Positions 15,564 through 23,584 of a stretch of DNA of 39,429 nt are shown here, piece by piece. The position numbers and the translations under genes are program-made. The first letter of the stretch is position 1, and the number at the start of each line of letters is the position of its first letter. The DNA is from Dorea sp. CAG:317 (lineage in GTDB: Bacteria; Bacillota; Clostridia; Lachnospirales; Lachnospiraceae): assembly GCA_000433535.1 (NCBI GenBank), contig FR892671.1, positions 29,495 to 68,923 of the forward strand. The letters run 5' to 3'. A model generated the notes under the pieces. That model saw nothing but the letters and a program-made list of their open reading frames with translations. It was not told where the DNA came from and ran no database searches.

Positions 15564-15578
15564 TGTGACTCAGTCACA
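15564..15578 (+). other. Perfect palindrome after the methyltransferase gene
   Basis: TGTGACT-C-AGTCACA lies 17 bases after the methyltransferase stop and just upstream of the rubredoxin promoter. It could be a weak terminator stem or a protein-binding site. No T-run follows, which favours an operator. Confidence 0.4.
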
Positions 15579-15596
15579 GAAACTCAAAAATAATTG

Positions 15597-15625
15597 TTGT
15601 ATTCTTTTCAAAGAAATAGTAATAT
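15597..15625 (+). promoter_or_regulatory. Predicted rubredoxin promoter
   Basis: TTGTAT (15597-15602) and TAATAT (15620-15625) are separated by 17 bases, giving a start about 30 bases before the rubredoxin ATG. Confidence 0.5.
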
Positions 15626-15663
15626 TAAACAATAACAAATGAAATATATGGAGGTATTGACTT

Positions 15664-15825
15664 ATGCAGAAATATGTATGTGAACCATGCGGATACGAAT
15701 ATGACCCGGCAGTAGGTGATCCGGACAACGGAATCGCTCCAGGAACTGCTTTTGAAGATATTCCGGAAGATTGGGTATGCCCACTGTGCGGAATGGGAAA
15801 AGAAGTATTTGTTCCTGCAGAATAG
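15664..15825 (+). CDS. Rubredoxin
   Basis: A 53-residue rubredoxin, a one-iron electron carrier of the cytoplasm. The four Cys ligands are in two CxxC pairs: C6/C9 (YVCEPCGYEYDP) and C39/C42 (WVCPLCGMGK). The middle shows GDPDNGIAPGTAFEDIPEDW, the classic rubredoxin pattern. TGGAGGT precedes the start. It has its own predicted promoter and a strong terminator, so it is monocistronic. Such rubredoxins often serve oxygen or peroxide reduction in anaerobes; the partner is not shown here. Confidence 0.97.
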   Translation: MQKYVCEPCGYEYDPAVGDPDNGIAPGTAFEDIPEDWVCPLCGMGKEVFVPAE

Positions 15826-15854
15826 GATAGGAATCTGAAAGAATCTGAAAAGAT

Positions 15855-15884
15855 AAGGCGGAAGATCTTACGGTCTTCCGCCTT
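15855..15884 (+). terminator. Terminator after rubredoxin
   Basis: AAGGCGGAAGA and TCTTCCGCCTT form an 11-bp perfect stem with an 8-base loop, followed by TTATTAT. Confidence 0.9.
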
Positions 15885-15899
15885 TTATTATCTGCTATA

Positions 15900-16061
15900 T
15901 TAAAATTCTATTCCTCTTCCCAACGCATCCTTTAAATAATCGGATACATCTTCTAACTTCTTTACAATCTCCATCTTCTCTTCCAATTCATCCCCGGACA
16001 TCTCCCGGTTGATCAGGCAATGTTGAATGTGCTTAATATCTTTGATCAATTGTTCTGTCAT
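15900..16061 (-). CDS. Small hypothetical protein, 53 residues
   Basis: A short acidic helical protein starting MTEQLIKDIKHIQHCLINR, with a likely coiled coil in DELEEKMEIVKKLEDVSDYL. The start is chosen because AAAGGAGGA lies 8 bases upstream; an in-frame start further upstream (16088) has no such site. It converges with the rubredoxin gene and shares its terminator region. I recognise no family. Confidence 0.6.
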   Translation of the reverse strand: MTEQLIKDIKHIQHCLINREMSGDELEEKMEIVKKLEDVSDYLKDALGRGIEF

Positions 16062-16207
16062 AATACATTCCTCCTTTAAGCCGCTCATCCGCCTACAAGT
16101 ATATAGTTATTATAACATACTCCTCTCCTGTAAATATTAAATAAATATTTCAATTTTCTAACATTTTTATGAATTATCTGACGATTGCTGCATCTCTCAC
16201 TCAGCAT

Positions 16208-16770
16208 CTACGATTCTCTTTGAACTGCCACTGTAATCATTGTAATATAGTCGCCACCGCTCTGAAGCGACATCTCATTCAAGCCTTCTTCATACGCATA
16301 ATCACATAAGACTAATCCATGTTCTTTTGCATACGCCATAAGCATTTGGTACACATCTTTCAGCTTATCCCATCCGCCAATGCAAAATGTACGCAAATAC
16401 TCTCCCTCCGAGCGAATCTCGTCATATTCCTCCACATCATTCCGGCCATAGGCAAAAAAAGAATCGTATCTCTGAAACTCTCCCTTCCGGATATTTTCTG
16501 ACGCAATCCGACTTCCGAAATTATCATATAAACCAAACAGTTTTTTCAGCCGAAAGGAAAACTCTGTAAGAACTGCAAAATCCTCCTCATTATATGCACC
16601 GGTAATGGGCGCCGAAAGAAGAATTTTCCTATCCGGCAAATGAAGTTTCTCAATCTTCCCATGTTCTGCAATCAGACCGAGATCCAGCTTATCTAATTTC
16701 TGCTGCAAAAAATCTTTCGCTTTAATTTTGCAAATTTTCCTGTAGAAAATAAATATTTTCGATTTTTCAT
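16208..16770 (-). pseudogene. MerR-family regulator with most of its DNA-binding domain deleted and a frameshift
   Basis: The ATG at 16770, after AAGAGGTG, reads KNRKYLFSTGKFAKL, the usual first helix of a MerR winged helix-turn-helix, and reaches a stop within about 26 codons. In the other frame a long open frame begins KAKDFLQQKLDKLDLGL, which looks like the MerR coiled-coil linker. It continues into an effector-binding (GyrI/BmrR-like) domain: ILLSAPITGAYNEEDF, FGLYDNFGSRIA, RTFCIGGWDKL, and the end ITVAVQRES. A deletion of roughly 70-90 codons seems to have fused codon 16 to the linker out of frame. A real effector-only protein starting at a GTG (16777) is an alternative but less likely. 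Confidence 0.72.
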
Positions 16771-16780
16771 CTCGCACCTC

Positions 16781-16811
16781 TTGACCGTACAGTTACTGTA
16801 CATAATATAAT
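16781..16811 (+). promoter_or_regulatory. MerR-type promoter with 19-bp spacer and perfect operator
   Basis: TTGACC (16781-16786) and TATAAT (16806-16811) are separated by 19 bases, the over-long spacing of MerR-activated promoters. The spacer holds the perfect palindrome GTACAG-TTA-CTGTAC (16787-16801). It points rightward to the GNAT gene, whose start is about 90 bases downstream. Confidence 0.8.
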
Positions 16812-16900
16812 ACAACGCAGAACTTAAAAACTCAAGATTGTATATATTTCGTATATATGCCATCTTTATTATTCATTCTTTACAATTCGGGAGGAAAACT

Positions 16901-17437
16901 ATGAATATCACATCCATACTGGACCATCAATGGGGCGATGTAAGATCTATTTATCTGGAAGCATTTCCGAAAGCGGAACGAAAGCCTTTTTTCACGGTTC
17001 GACGTTCTGTTAAAAAGGGAAAAGCAAAAATATACACCGCGTCAGAAAACAATACTTTACTCGGTTTTGTCATGGTCATCCCTTACAAAAATTTGGTCAT
17101 GGTAGATTACCTTGCCGTCTCGGGGAACGTCCGCAGCAAAGGAACCGGAAGTCTTTTAATACAGGAAATGTGCCGTCGTTTCAAAGACCGGAAAATCATT
17201 CTTCTGATCGAACAGTTGGATGAAACTGCTGCAAACAGCGCACAGCGTATTGCCCGCAAAAACTTCTATCTAAAAAATGGTTTTAGCTCTTCAGACATTT
17301 TCATCAAAGGAACCCGCGGAAAGATGGAAATTATGAACCGGGGAAAACAGATTACCCCTCAAGAATATCTGGAGCTTCAAAAATACGCACTCGGAAAATT
17401 ATTCTTCCGTTTGTCAAAAATAAAGATAGCGGAGTAA
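16901..17437 (+). CDS. GNAT-family N-acetyltransferase
   Basis: This 178-residue GNAT-fold protein contains YTASENNTLLGFVMVIPYKN (strands 2-4) and VMVDYLAVSGNVRSKGTGSLL, the acetyl-CoA pyrophosphate loop (RSKGTG). RKNFYLKNGFSSSDI forms the C-terminal strand region. The start at 16901 is set by GGGAGGA; an in-frame ATG 63 bases upstream lacks a ribosome site. It lies downstream of a MerR-type promoter, suggesting induction by a ligand such as a drug. The substrate is not predictable. The regulator next door seems broken. Confidence 0.85.
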   Translation: MNITSILDHQWGDVRSIYLEAFPKAERKPFFTVRRSVKKGKAKIYTASENNTLLGFVMVIPYKNLVMVDYLAVSGNVRSKGTGSLLIQEMCRRFKDRKIILLIEQLDETAANSAQRIARKNFYLKNGFSSSDIFIKGTRGKMEIMNRGKQITPQEYLELQKYALGKLFFRLSKIKIAE

Positions 17438-17450
17438 CCCCGCTATCTTT
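17422..17450 (+). terminator. Terminator after the GNAT gene
   Basis: AAAGATAGCGG and CCGCTATCTTT form an 11-bp stem whose left arm overlaps the last codons of the gene. A short TT follows, with T-rich sequence after it. Confidence 0.8.
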
Positions 17451-17460
17451 TAAATACTTT

Positions 17461-17592
17461 CTACGAATTCAATCTGGTTCCGCATTTCTCACAAAAAGTA
17501 TCCATTTTTACATTTCCATAATAAATTTTCCCATCCGTCCCTTGGTAATATCCATTTCCAGCTGAATCCGTACAAGTTAGTCTTACTTTCAT
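17461..17592 (-). CDS. Small zinc-ribbon-like protein, 43 residues
   Basis: ATG at 17592 follows AAAGGAGGAAGAGGAA, a strong ribosome site, and the frame runs 44 codons to TAG. The protein starts MKVRLTCTDSAGNGYYQGTD and ends with a CxxC knuckle, DTFCEKCGTRLNS, with another Cys at position 7. The end resembles the C-terminal Cys pair of zinc ribbons. No family is recognised. It converges on the GNAT gene. Confidence 0.65.
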   Translation of the reverse strand: MKVRLTCTDSAGNGYYQGTDGKIYYGNVKMDTFCEKCGTRLNS

Positions 17593-17917
17593 TTCCTCTT
17601 CCTCCTTTATCTAAATAATTTAAGGTTTTAGGTTCAACCCCTTTGTTACACTACTTAGACAGGTGAAGGTTGGAAAAAGTTTTATAAAAAATATATTTTT
17701 TTGATTTTCTTATTGGTAATAGCACACTTTATCTGAATTATCATTTCCGGACGGGACTAACTTTGAGCATCAACCTCCAGTGTGCGTTCTACACGACAGA
17801 TTGCGCCCCATATTCTAACACCAAGCAAGATAATATTTACTTTAATACTTACTCTCATATAAAAATCCGATAAAAAAAGGCTTATACCATTCTCTAAACT
17901 ATGATGTAAACCTTATC

Positions 17918-18183
17918 TTATATCTCTATGTAAGTAAGCGCCCCAAAATATCGTAGTGCTTCTTTTATATATTCCTTTTTCTGTGATGGATAGTGTTCTA
18001 TATCAAGATTTTCTTTCTTTGATTTCCGATAATTTACACCATTTTATCCTTCACATACTTTTTAATACTAGGATACGAAGCCTTTTCTTTTTGTATATAA
18101 TTTTTGAGAGATAATTGAACAACCATCTCGACATGAGTACCGTTGTCCAAACTTGTATTTTTACCAGCTTCTAAAAATTTCTT
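17918..18183 (-). pseudogene. Decayed gene fragment, unidentified
   Basis: Two minus-strand reading frames follow each other without starts or ribosome sites. One, ending at 18034, contains LDNGTHVEMVVQLSLKNYI. The next, ending at 17918, contains EHYPSQKKEYIKEALRYFG. They read like pieces of one protein joined by a frameshift. The rest of the 600-base gap (17593-18192) is AT-rich and I see nothing else in it. The fragment lies just downstream of the RhuM-family gene, so it may be the rest of the same accessory island. Confidence 0.4.
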
Positions 18184-18192
18184 TTATGAAAA

Positions 18193-19212
18193 TTAATTCT
18201 TACTGTTTTTCTTTACTGTACTGTGAATATTTTTAATGCTTTCCAAGTATTCTTCTTCAACCGGCGATAAATTCTGCACCTGATATTTACGATATTCTTC
18301 TGTTGCTTTTTCAATTGCCTGCGCATGGCTAATCGTTCCAGCTCCTTGCAACACTTTTTCACCTGTTGTTTTTAAAACATTATCAAGGTGCTCCACATAA
18401 TCTGACATATACATGGGATTATGGCGCATAGCTTGAATCTCTGCGAAATCAAAATATCCCGATACAATATTATTTAGTATCTTTAACTCTTCATCGTTGA
18501 GATAATTTTTTGCAATACTGATATCTTTCAATGCAGGAAAATCACCAGAAAAACTTTTTAGTCCCATAAAAGGCTGACTGGCGTCTGCACGCTCGTATAT
18601 AACTTCTGCTGCTGTATGTCCATGTGCTGCATAGTGCAATTTATTTTGTACCATTTTGAAAAATGCAATAGATTCACTACTCTTGGGATCATAATCAACA
18701 CTTGTTGCATAAAGGTCAAGCACTTGTCGGTACATCACTTTTTCAGATGAGCGGATATCCCGAATACGGTCTAATAACTCTTTCCAGTAATTACCACCAC
18801 CCAGATTTTTCAATCGTTCATCATCCATGGTAAAACCTTTTATCATGTACTCTTTTAATCGTTCAGTAGCCCATCGACGGAAATTAGTTGCAATTTTGGA
18901 TTTTACACGATAGCCCAGAGAAATAATCATGTCAAGATTATAATGGATTATATTATAGTTTTTTCCATCAGCTGCAGTTGTTCGGAATTTCCGAACAACT
19001 GAATTTTCTTCCAATTCGCCCTCTTCAAAAATGTGTTTGATATGCTCACTGATATTGGATTTACTGGTTTGGTATAGTTCACATAATTGTGCCTGCGTAA
19101 GCCAAACGGTCTCGTCTTCTAATTTAACATCTATTTTCGTCTGTCCGTCTTCCGTTTGATAAATGAGAATTTCATTCTCCACTATATGTAATCTATCTTC
19201 TGATTTCTTCAT
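18193..19212 (-). CDS. RhuM-family protein
   Basis: A 339-residue protein of the RhuM (virulence protein RhuM / DNA-binding) family. N-terminal landmarks are EILIYQTEDGQTKIDVKLED, ETVWLTQAQLCELYQTSKSN and ISEHIKHIFEEGELEE. A central segment contains IIHYNLDMIISLGYRVKS and FRRWATERLKEYMIKGF, with helical sequence thereafter. The family is common on genomic islands and phages; its biochemical role is poorly known. The start at 19212 is preferred over 19236 because of AGGA about 10 bases before it. It is flanked on both sides by broken gene fragments and AT-rich DNA, so it looks like a survivor of a decayed island. Confidence 0.85.
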   Translation of the reverse strand: MKKSEDRLHIVENEILIYQTEDGQTKIDVKLEDETVWLTQAQLCELYQTSKSNISEHIKHIFEEGELEENSVVRKFRTTAADGKNYNIIHYNLDMIISLGYRVKSKIATNFRRWATERLKEYMIKGFTMDDERLKNLGGGNYWKELLDRIRDIRSSEKVMYRQVLDLYATSVDYDPKSSESIAFFKMVQNKLHYAAHGHTAAEVIYERADASQPFMGLKSFSGDFPALKDISIAKNYLNDEELKILNNIVSGYFDFAEIQAMRHNPMYMSDYVEHLDNVLKTTGEKVLQGAGTISHAQAIEKATEEYRKYQVQNLSPVEEEYLESIKNIHSTVKKNSKN

Positions 19213-19263
19213 TTTTTCACCGTCCTGACATTCCAAGCAACCAATTAATATTTTCTCAAAATT

Positions 19264-19691
19264 TTATTTCATATTACGATTTAACAAATTTACTTTCTCT
19301 TTTACGACTTCATGTACTGTCACAATATCTATAGCTTCCATTTGATTCATCCACAATAATTCTTTGATTCCTAAATAATATTACTTAACATACAATCCCT
19401 TTTCTAAACATAATACCTTAATTATTTATACCATGCCCCCAAATTTCAACACAGCTCGTACAGCGGCTTCTTTCTCTGGCGAATACTTCGGCTATCTGGA
19501 ATTTCCCGATTTTGGGGAGGTTATGATTTGCCCCCTCAATAATGCCGTATTTCTGCTTTACCTGTGCAATATATGGGTTGCAGACTTTCAATCCTCTTTA
19601 CTTCAAAACATCATTCTTGATTTCCTCATAGATTTCTTTACTCCCCGCCGCGTCAGATCAAGTTCATTTATCTCTAATGCCACATTGATAT
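19264..19691 (-). pseudogene. Remnants of accessory-element genes
   Basis: Three short minus-strand fragments in different frames lie here with no usable starts. They contain MNQMEAIDIVTVHEVVKEKV (ending at 19264), NPYIAQVKQKYGIIEGAN (ending at 19418), and NINVALEINELDLTRRG near 19650, which resumes after a frameshift as KEIYEEIKNDVLK. PKYSPEKEAAVRAVLKFGG appears in a further frame. The pattern is of one or two small mobile-element proteins broken by several frameshifts. I could not assign the families. Confidence 0.4.
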
Positions 19692-19698
19692 TCTTCAA

Positions 19699-21138
19699 CT
19701 AATTGGATTTAAATTTGGAAAGCAACACGATGCTTTCTGTATGCACCGTATGCGGAAATTGGTCTACTGCCCTGACTCTCTGAAGCTCATACCCATTCCC
19801 TCGCAGGAACTTCACATCTCTTGCCAGCGTTGCAGAGTCACAGCTTACATACACGATCCGTTCCGGTTTCATATCCACCATCGTCTGAAGAAGGGATTCT
19901 TCACATCCTTTTCTCGGCGGGTCTACCACGATCACATCTGCATGAGCTGTCTCGCCGCCATGCTCTTTCGCATAATTTTCGTAATACTGAGGCAGCACCT
20001 CTTCTGCCTTTCCAACGAAAAATTCCGCATTTTCAATTTCATTTATCTTCGCATTATTTCTGGCATCATCAATTGCCTGCGGCACAATTTCCACACCATA
20101 TACTTTTCCTGCTTTCTGCGCAAGGAAAAGGGAAATTGTTCCGATTCCACAATACAGATCCCACACAACCTTATCTCTTGGATTGCCACAGGAAACATCA
20201 TTTAGCCCTGAATATTCCAACGCCAGTTTATATAATTTTTCTGTCTGTACCGGATTTACTTGAAAGAACGAAAGCGGAGAAATCTGATATTTGACATCTC
20301 CGATATAGTCTGTAATGTACATCTGTCCCCATAGAGGTTTTATCACATTTCCCATAATCACATTTGTTTTTTCTCTATTGACACTTAATGTAACGCTGGT
20401 CATTCCTTCAATCTCAGCCAATCGCTTCGCCAGCACTTCTCCATGGGGCACTCGCTCCCCATTTATCACAAGACATACCATGATTTGTTTTGTTGTAAAT
20501 CCATAGCGAATCAATACATGACGCACAAGCCCCTGATGTTTCTCTTCATCATACGCGCTAATACGATATTCCTTCATAAATTCCAGAATCAATTTTAAAA
20601 TCTGTTCATTAATTTCCACGCCCAGCGCACAATTCGTATTAGAAATAATCGAATGAGTTCTGCCCGCATAAAAGCCGGTTACGACATTGCCTTCTTTGTC
20701 TGTCCCGATTGGAAACTGCGCCTTGTTACGATAATGATAAGGACCTCCAAGGCCTTCTGTCTCATCCATTCCGACAATCGGCTCCATAATCTGATCAAGA
20801 AGCTGCTCTGGAACCTCGCCAATTCGCATAAGATTTCCACGTACCTTCTGATTCTTAAATTCTAATTGCCGGTCATACTTCATCTCCTGAATCTGACAGC
20901 CGCCGCACTTTCTTGCCACTTGACAGACCGGGTTTCCCACACGATATTCTGATGGCGTAAGAATATTCATAAGCCTTGCATAGCCATAATTCTTTTTCGC
21001 CTTCATAATCTTTGCTTCCACCACATCACCGATAATCGCATCCTTAATAAAAAGCGTATATCCATCAACCTTTCCGATGCCCTCGCCACCGACTCCGACA
21101 TCCTCGATCCTAACTTTTACAATATCATTTTTCTGCAT
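19699..21138 (-). CDS. rlmD: 23S rRNA (uracil-C5)-methyltransferase, RlmD/RumA family
   Basis: A 479-residue TrmA/RumA-type RNA uracil-5-methyltransferase. The N-terminal TRAM domain (1-60) is followed by the iron-sulfur Cys set C72, C78 and C81 (CQVARKCGGCQ) plus a later Cys in SNTNCALG. The SAM site is WDLYCGIGTISLFLAQKAG; VVVDPPRKGC and the nucleophile region VSCDSATLARD follow. Clostridia carry several paralogues, so the exact target (U1939 or U747) is uncertain. The gene lies 81 bases after the yhaM-like gene, separated by a long hairpin. Confidence 0.9.
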   Translation of the reverse strand: MQKNDIVKVRIEDVGVGGEGIGKVDGYTLFIKDAIIGDVVEAKIMKAKKNYGYARLMNILTPSEYRVGNPVCQVARKCGGCQIQEMKYDRQLEFKNQKVRGNLMRIGEVPEQLLDQIMEPIVGMDETEGLGGPYHYRNKAQFPIGTDKEGNVVTGFYAGRTHSIISNTNCALGVEINEQILKLILEFMKEYRISAYDEEKHQGLVRHVLIRYGFTTKQIMVCLVINGERVPHGEVLAKRLAEIEGMTSVTLSVNREKTNVIMGNVIKPLWGQMYITDYIGDVKYQISPLSFFQVNPVQTEKLYKLALEYSGLNDVSCGNPRDKVVWDLYCGIGTISLFLAQKAGKVYGVEIVPQAIDDARNNAKINEIENAEFFVGKAEEVLPQYYENYAKEHGGETAHADVIVVDPPRKGCEESLLQTMVDMKPERIVYVSCDSATLARDVKFLRGNGYELQRVRAVDQFPHTVHTESIVLLSKFKSN

Positions 21139-21176
21139 ATATATACTCCATTTCTCAATTTGGGACAGGTCATATT

Positions 21177-21223
21177 GTAATTTGGGACGTAGCCTTTTGC
21201 AAAAAGGCTACGTCCCAAATTAC
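21177..21223 (-). terminator. Long hairpin between the yhaM-like gene and rlmD
   Basis: A nearly perfect inverted repeat of 22-23 bases per arm (arms 21177-21198 and 21201-21223) begins in the last codon of the yhaM-like gene. The 10-mer AATTTGGGAC occurs at 21157 and 21179 and inverted at 21212. It lacks a classic T-run outside the stem but has T and A runs at the tip. It is probably a terminator or stabilising hairpin. Confidence 0.6.
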
Positions 21224-22161
21224 ATTTTCGTTTTTCGTAAGTTTGATTCAAACATGCGGTTATATCCTAACCACTCTGTCGTGTGCTTGTCTTTAAAGAT
21301 TTCTGTCAATGTCTGCATTTTTGCGTCTGTGCTGTCTGCGAAATTCAACGCCAACGCTTCTGCCAATGCCGGTTTTTTCGGAGAACCGTACTCTAATTCG
21401 CCGTGATGTGCGATAATGCAGTGTTTTAATTCGCTCACCAAACCTGCCGGACAGCCCGGAACGTTTCTTGCCGCCTCGCTGACCATTTCCACACCGATCA
21501 CAATGTGCCCGAGAAGCTGTCCGTCGTCTGTGTAATCATTTTCCGGAAATGGTGATAATTCTTTTGTCTTTCCAATGTCATGGCAGATTGCAGCAGCATA
21601 CAACAGATCTTTATTTAAGATTGGATATGCCCCCGCCATATATTCACAGAACTTCACTACGCTTAACGTATGTTCCAACAATCCTCCTGCGAAGCCATGA
21701 TGAACGGTCTTTGCTGCGGAATGTCCTTTGAATATTCTGATAAATTCTTCATCATTTACGAAATAATATTCCACGATCTGACGCAGATATGTATTTCCGA
21801 TCTGATGGATAAACCCTAACAATTCTCCATACATACTGTCTGTACTTTTCTCACTGGTCGGCATATAGTCTGCTGCAATATATTCATCCTCATACGCCTT
21901 TCTGATCTGTTTGATATTCAGCTGCAGATTATTGTTGTAGCTGACCACATCTCCGTATACTTCAATAAAATCCATCTCATCATAATCTGCGATGCCACTG
22001 GAATTCGGGTCCCACACCTTACCGTCTAATGTTCCTGTTTTATCCTGCAGGATCAGATTGTCATACGGTTTCCCGTTTCTTGTCTCTGCGCTTCTCTTCC
22101 CTTTACACAAATATATATTTCGTATTGTCTCGCCTTCTACTAATGTATTAATATATCTCAT
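21220..22161 (-). CDS. YhaM-like 3'-5' exoribonuclease (OB fold + HD domain)
   Basis: A 313-residue protein. The N-terminal OB-fold nucleic-acid-binding region (residues 1-90) includes NLILQDKTGTLDGKVWD. The metal-dependent HD domain has HGFAGGLLEHTLSVVKF, AAAICHDIGKTKEL and HCIIAHHGELEYG. This architecture is that of YhaM/CBF1 3'-5' exoribonucleases, which trim RNA and DNA ends. Length and domain order are normal. It lies 35 bases after the HtrA-like gene, possibly in one transcript with it. Confidence 0.9.
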   Translation of the reverse strand: MRYINTLVEGETIRNIYLCKGKRSAETRNGKPYDNLILQDKTGTLDGKVWDPNSSGIADYDEMDFIEVYGDVVSYNNNLQLNIKQIRKAYEDEYIAADYMPTSEKSTDSMYGELLGFIHQIGNTYLRQIVEYYFVNDEEFIRIFKGHSAAKTVHHGFAGGLLEHTLSVVKFCEYMAGAYPILNKDLLYAAAICHDIGKTKELSPFPENDYTDDGQLLGHIVIGVEMVSEAARNVPGCPAGLVSELKHCIIAHHGELEYGSPKKPALAEALALNFADSTDAKMQTLTEIFKDKHTTEWLGYNRMFESNLRKTKM

Positions 22162-22196
22162 ATTCCCTGCTGCCTCTTTCTATTGTTTTTGTCTGT

Positions 22197-23468
22197 TTAT
22201 TTTTTGGTTCCGACGGTCACCGTAAAACTGATATCTACATATTCACCGCCTGCTCCTTTGCGGAATCCCTGCAGCCGCAAAGTGTCTCCTTCTTTCTGAT
22301 CCATCAGCTGATTATTATAGAACTGCATCCTGCTGACAGACTCCCCATTGATCGAAGTAATCACATCACCGCACTGAACCCCTGCCTCCATTGCAGGAGA
22401 ATCTGCTTCGATTTCATCTACATACACGCCGGACGGAATTCCCCGTTGCTCCGACATCTCTTCTGTCACATCTGTACCGAGAATTCCTACATACGGAATC
22501 AAACTTCCATTAGAAAGAAGTTCTAAGATGCCTTTGATATCTGAAATCCCATATCCGTAAATGCGTCCATCATTCGCACCGGTTCCATCTGAGAAGATGC
22601 TGTGCGAAATCACTCCGATAATCTGCCCTTCCAGATTCGCGATCACTCCGCTTCCCCCACTAAAACCGGCCGCTTCTACGCCGATAAAACCGTATTCTCC
22701 ATCTGCTTTTTTTGCCTTCTCCTCATAGGAAATGATTTTTCCATAGCTTACTGCATCTTCCGTTCCAAATGGTTTTCCGAGCAGAATGCCTATATTTCCT
22801 GTCTGTACGGCATAAGAGCTTCCAAGCGCCGCCACGCTGATCTTCTCCCATGTTTTCTCTGAAATATCTGCGCGGTTAATACTATATACACACAGATCCA
22901 GATTCACATCCTCCATTTTCAGAGCTGCCGGATGTAGTGTTTCATCAGCAAGAACAATCTCAATCTTCTCCCCGCTCTTTCCGCCGGGTGCCTGCCCGAG
23001 AATTAAAAGTTCCTGCCCGTTATCAGCCATGATCACACCGGATAACTTCTCCACGCTGTCTACAGTCTTCTCGCTATTTCCTTCCGGAGAAATAACCCGG
23101 ATCTCTGCCACACTCTTTCGAACTTTTCTTGCGGCTTCATCCAGCTGATCCATCATCACGGCGAACTCTTCTTCCGGTTTTTCTTTCTCTGCTTCTGTCA
23201 CTTCGCCTTCCGGCTCTTCCTCCGTATCTTTCGGAATTGTAACTTCCTCTGGATTTCCTGATAAATGCTCGGAAATCACCGGATAAAGCAGACAAAAACT
23301 AAAGCAGGCGACTATTCCGAATATAAATCCCAAACCGATCATACGCAGAATCTTAGCTTTTAACCTCTTCGGGCCGCCTGCCTCATCTTTAATCACTTCC
23401 TGTAAAAAAGAATACTCTTCCGGCGCTTCATTAAGTTCCGGCTGTTCTTGATTCTTTTGCTCATCCAT
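22197..23468 (-). CDS. HtrA/DegP-like membrane protein with PDZ domain, probable inactive protease
   Basis: This 423-residue protein has an acidic cytoplasmic N-terminus and one membrane segment at about 44-66, followed by an acidic Glu/Lys-rich linker, a trypsin-like domain and a PDZ domain near 318-415 (GVYVDEIEADSPAMEAGVQC). The usual Ser is present (S270 in GFSGGSG) and the Asp region is VNLDLCVYS (D191). Where active HtrA proteins have the catalytic His in TNxHV, this protein reads LLILGQAPGG with Gln at about 159. It may thus be a non-catalytic scaffold or sensor. It is divergent from mutS2. Confidence 0.85.
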   Translation of the reverse strand: MDEQKNQEQPELNEAPEEYSFLQEVIKDEAGGPKRLKAKILRMIGLGFIFGIVACFSFCLLYPVISEHLSGNPEEVTIPKDTEEEPEGEVTEAEKEKPEEEFAVMMDQLDEAARKVRKSVAEIRVISPEGNSEKTVDSVEKLSGVIMADNGQELLILGQAPGGKSGEKIEIVLADETLHPAALKMEDVNLDLCVYSINRADISEKTWEKISVAALGSSYAVQTGNIGILLGKPFGTEDAVSYGKIISYEEKAKKADGEYGFIGVEAAGFSGGSGVIANLEGQIIGVISHSIFSDGTGANDGRIYGYGISDIKGILELLSNGSLIPYVGILGTDVTEEMSEQRGIPSGVYVDEIEADSPAMEAGVQCGDVITSINGESVSRMQFYNNQLMDQKEGDTLRLQGFRKGAGGEYVDISFTVTVGTKK

Positions 23469-23584
23469 AAGTGGTCCGCTCTCCTTTACAATCCTTTCTA
23501 CAGTATAGCGTATCCATGGGAAATGTTCAATATTTATCCTTTTCTTTATCGTCCAAATAGGTTAGAATAGGTCTAGGTGAGATT

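Noticed and set aside
16838..16901. Upstream start for the GNAT gene at 16838
   Set aside because: There is no ribosome site there, while GGGAGGA precedes 16901.
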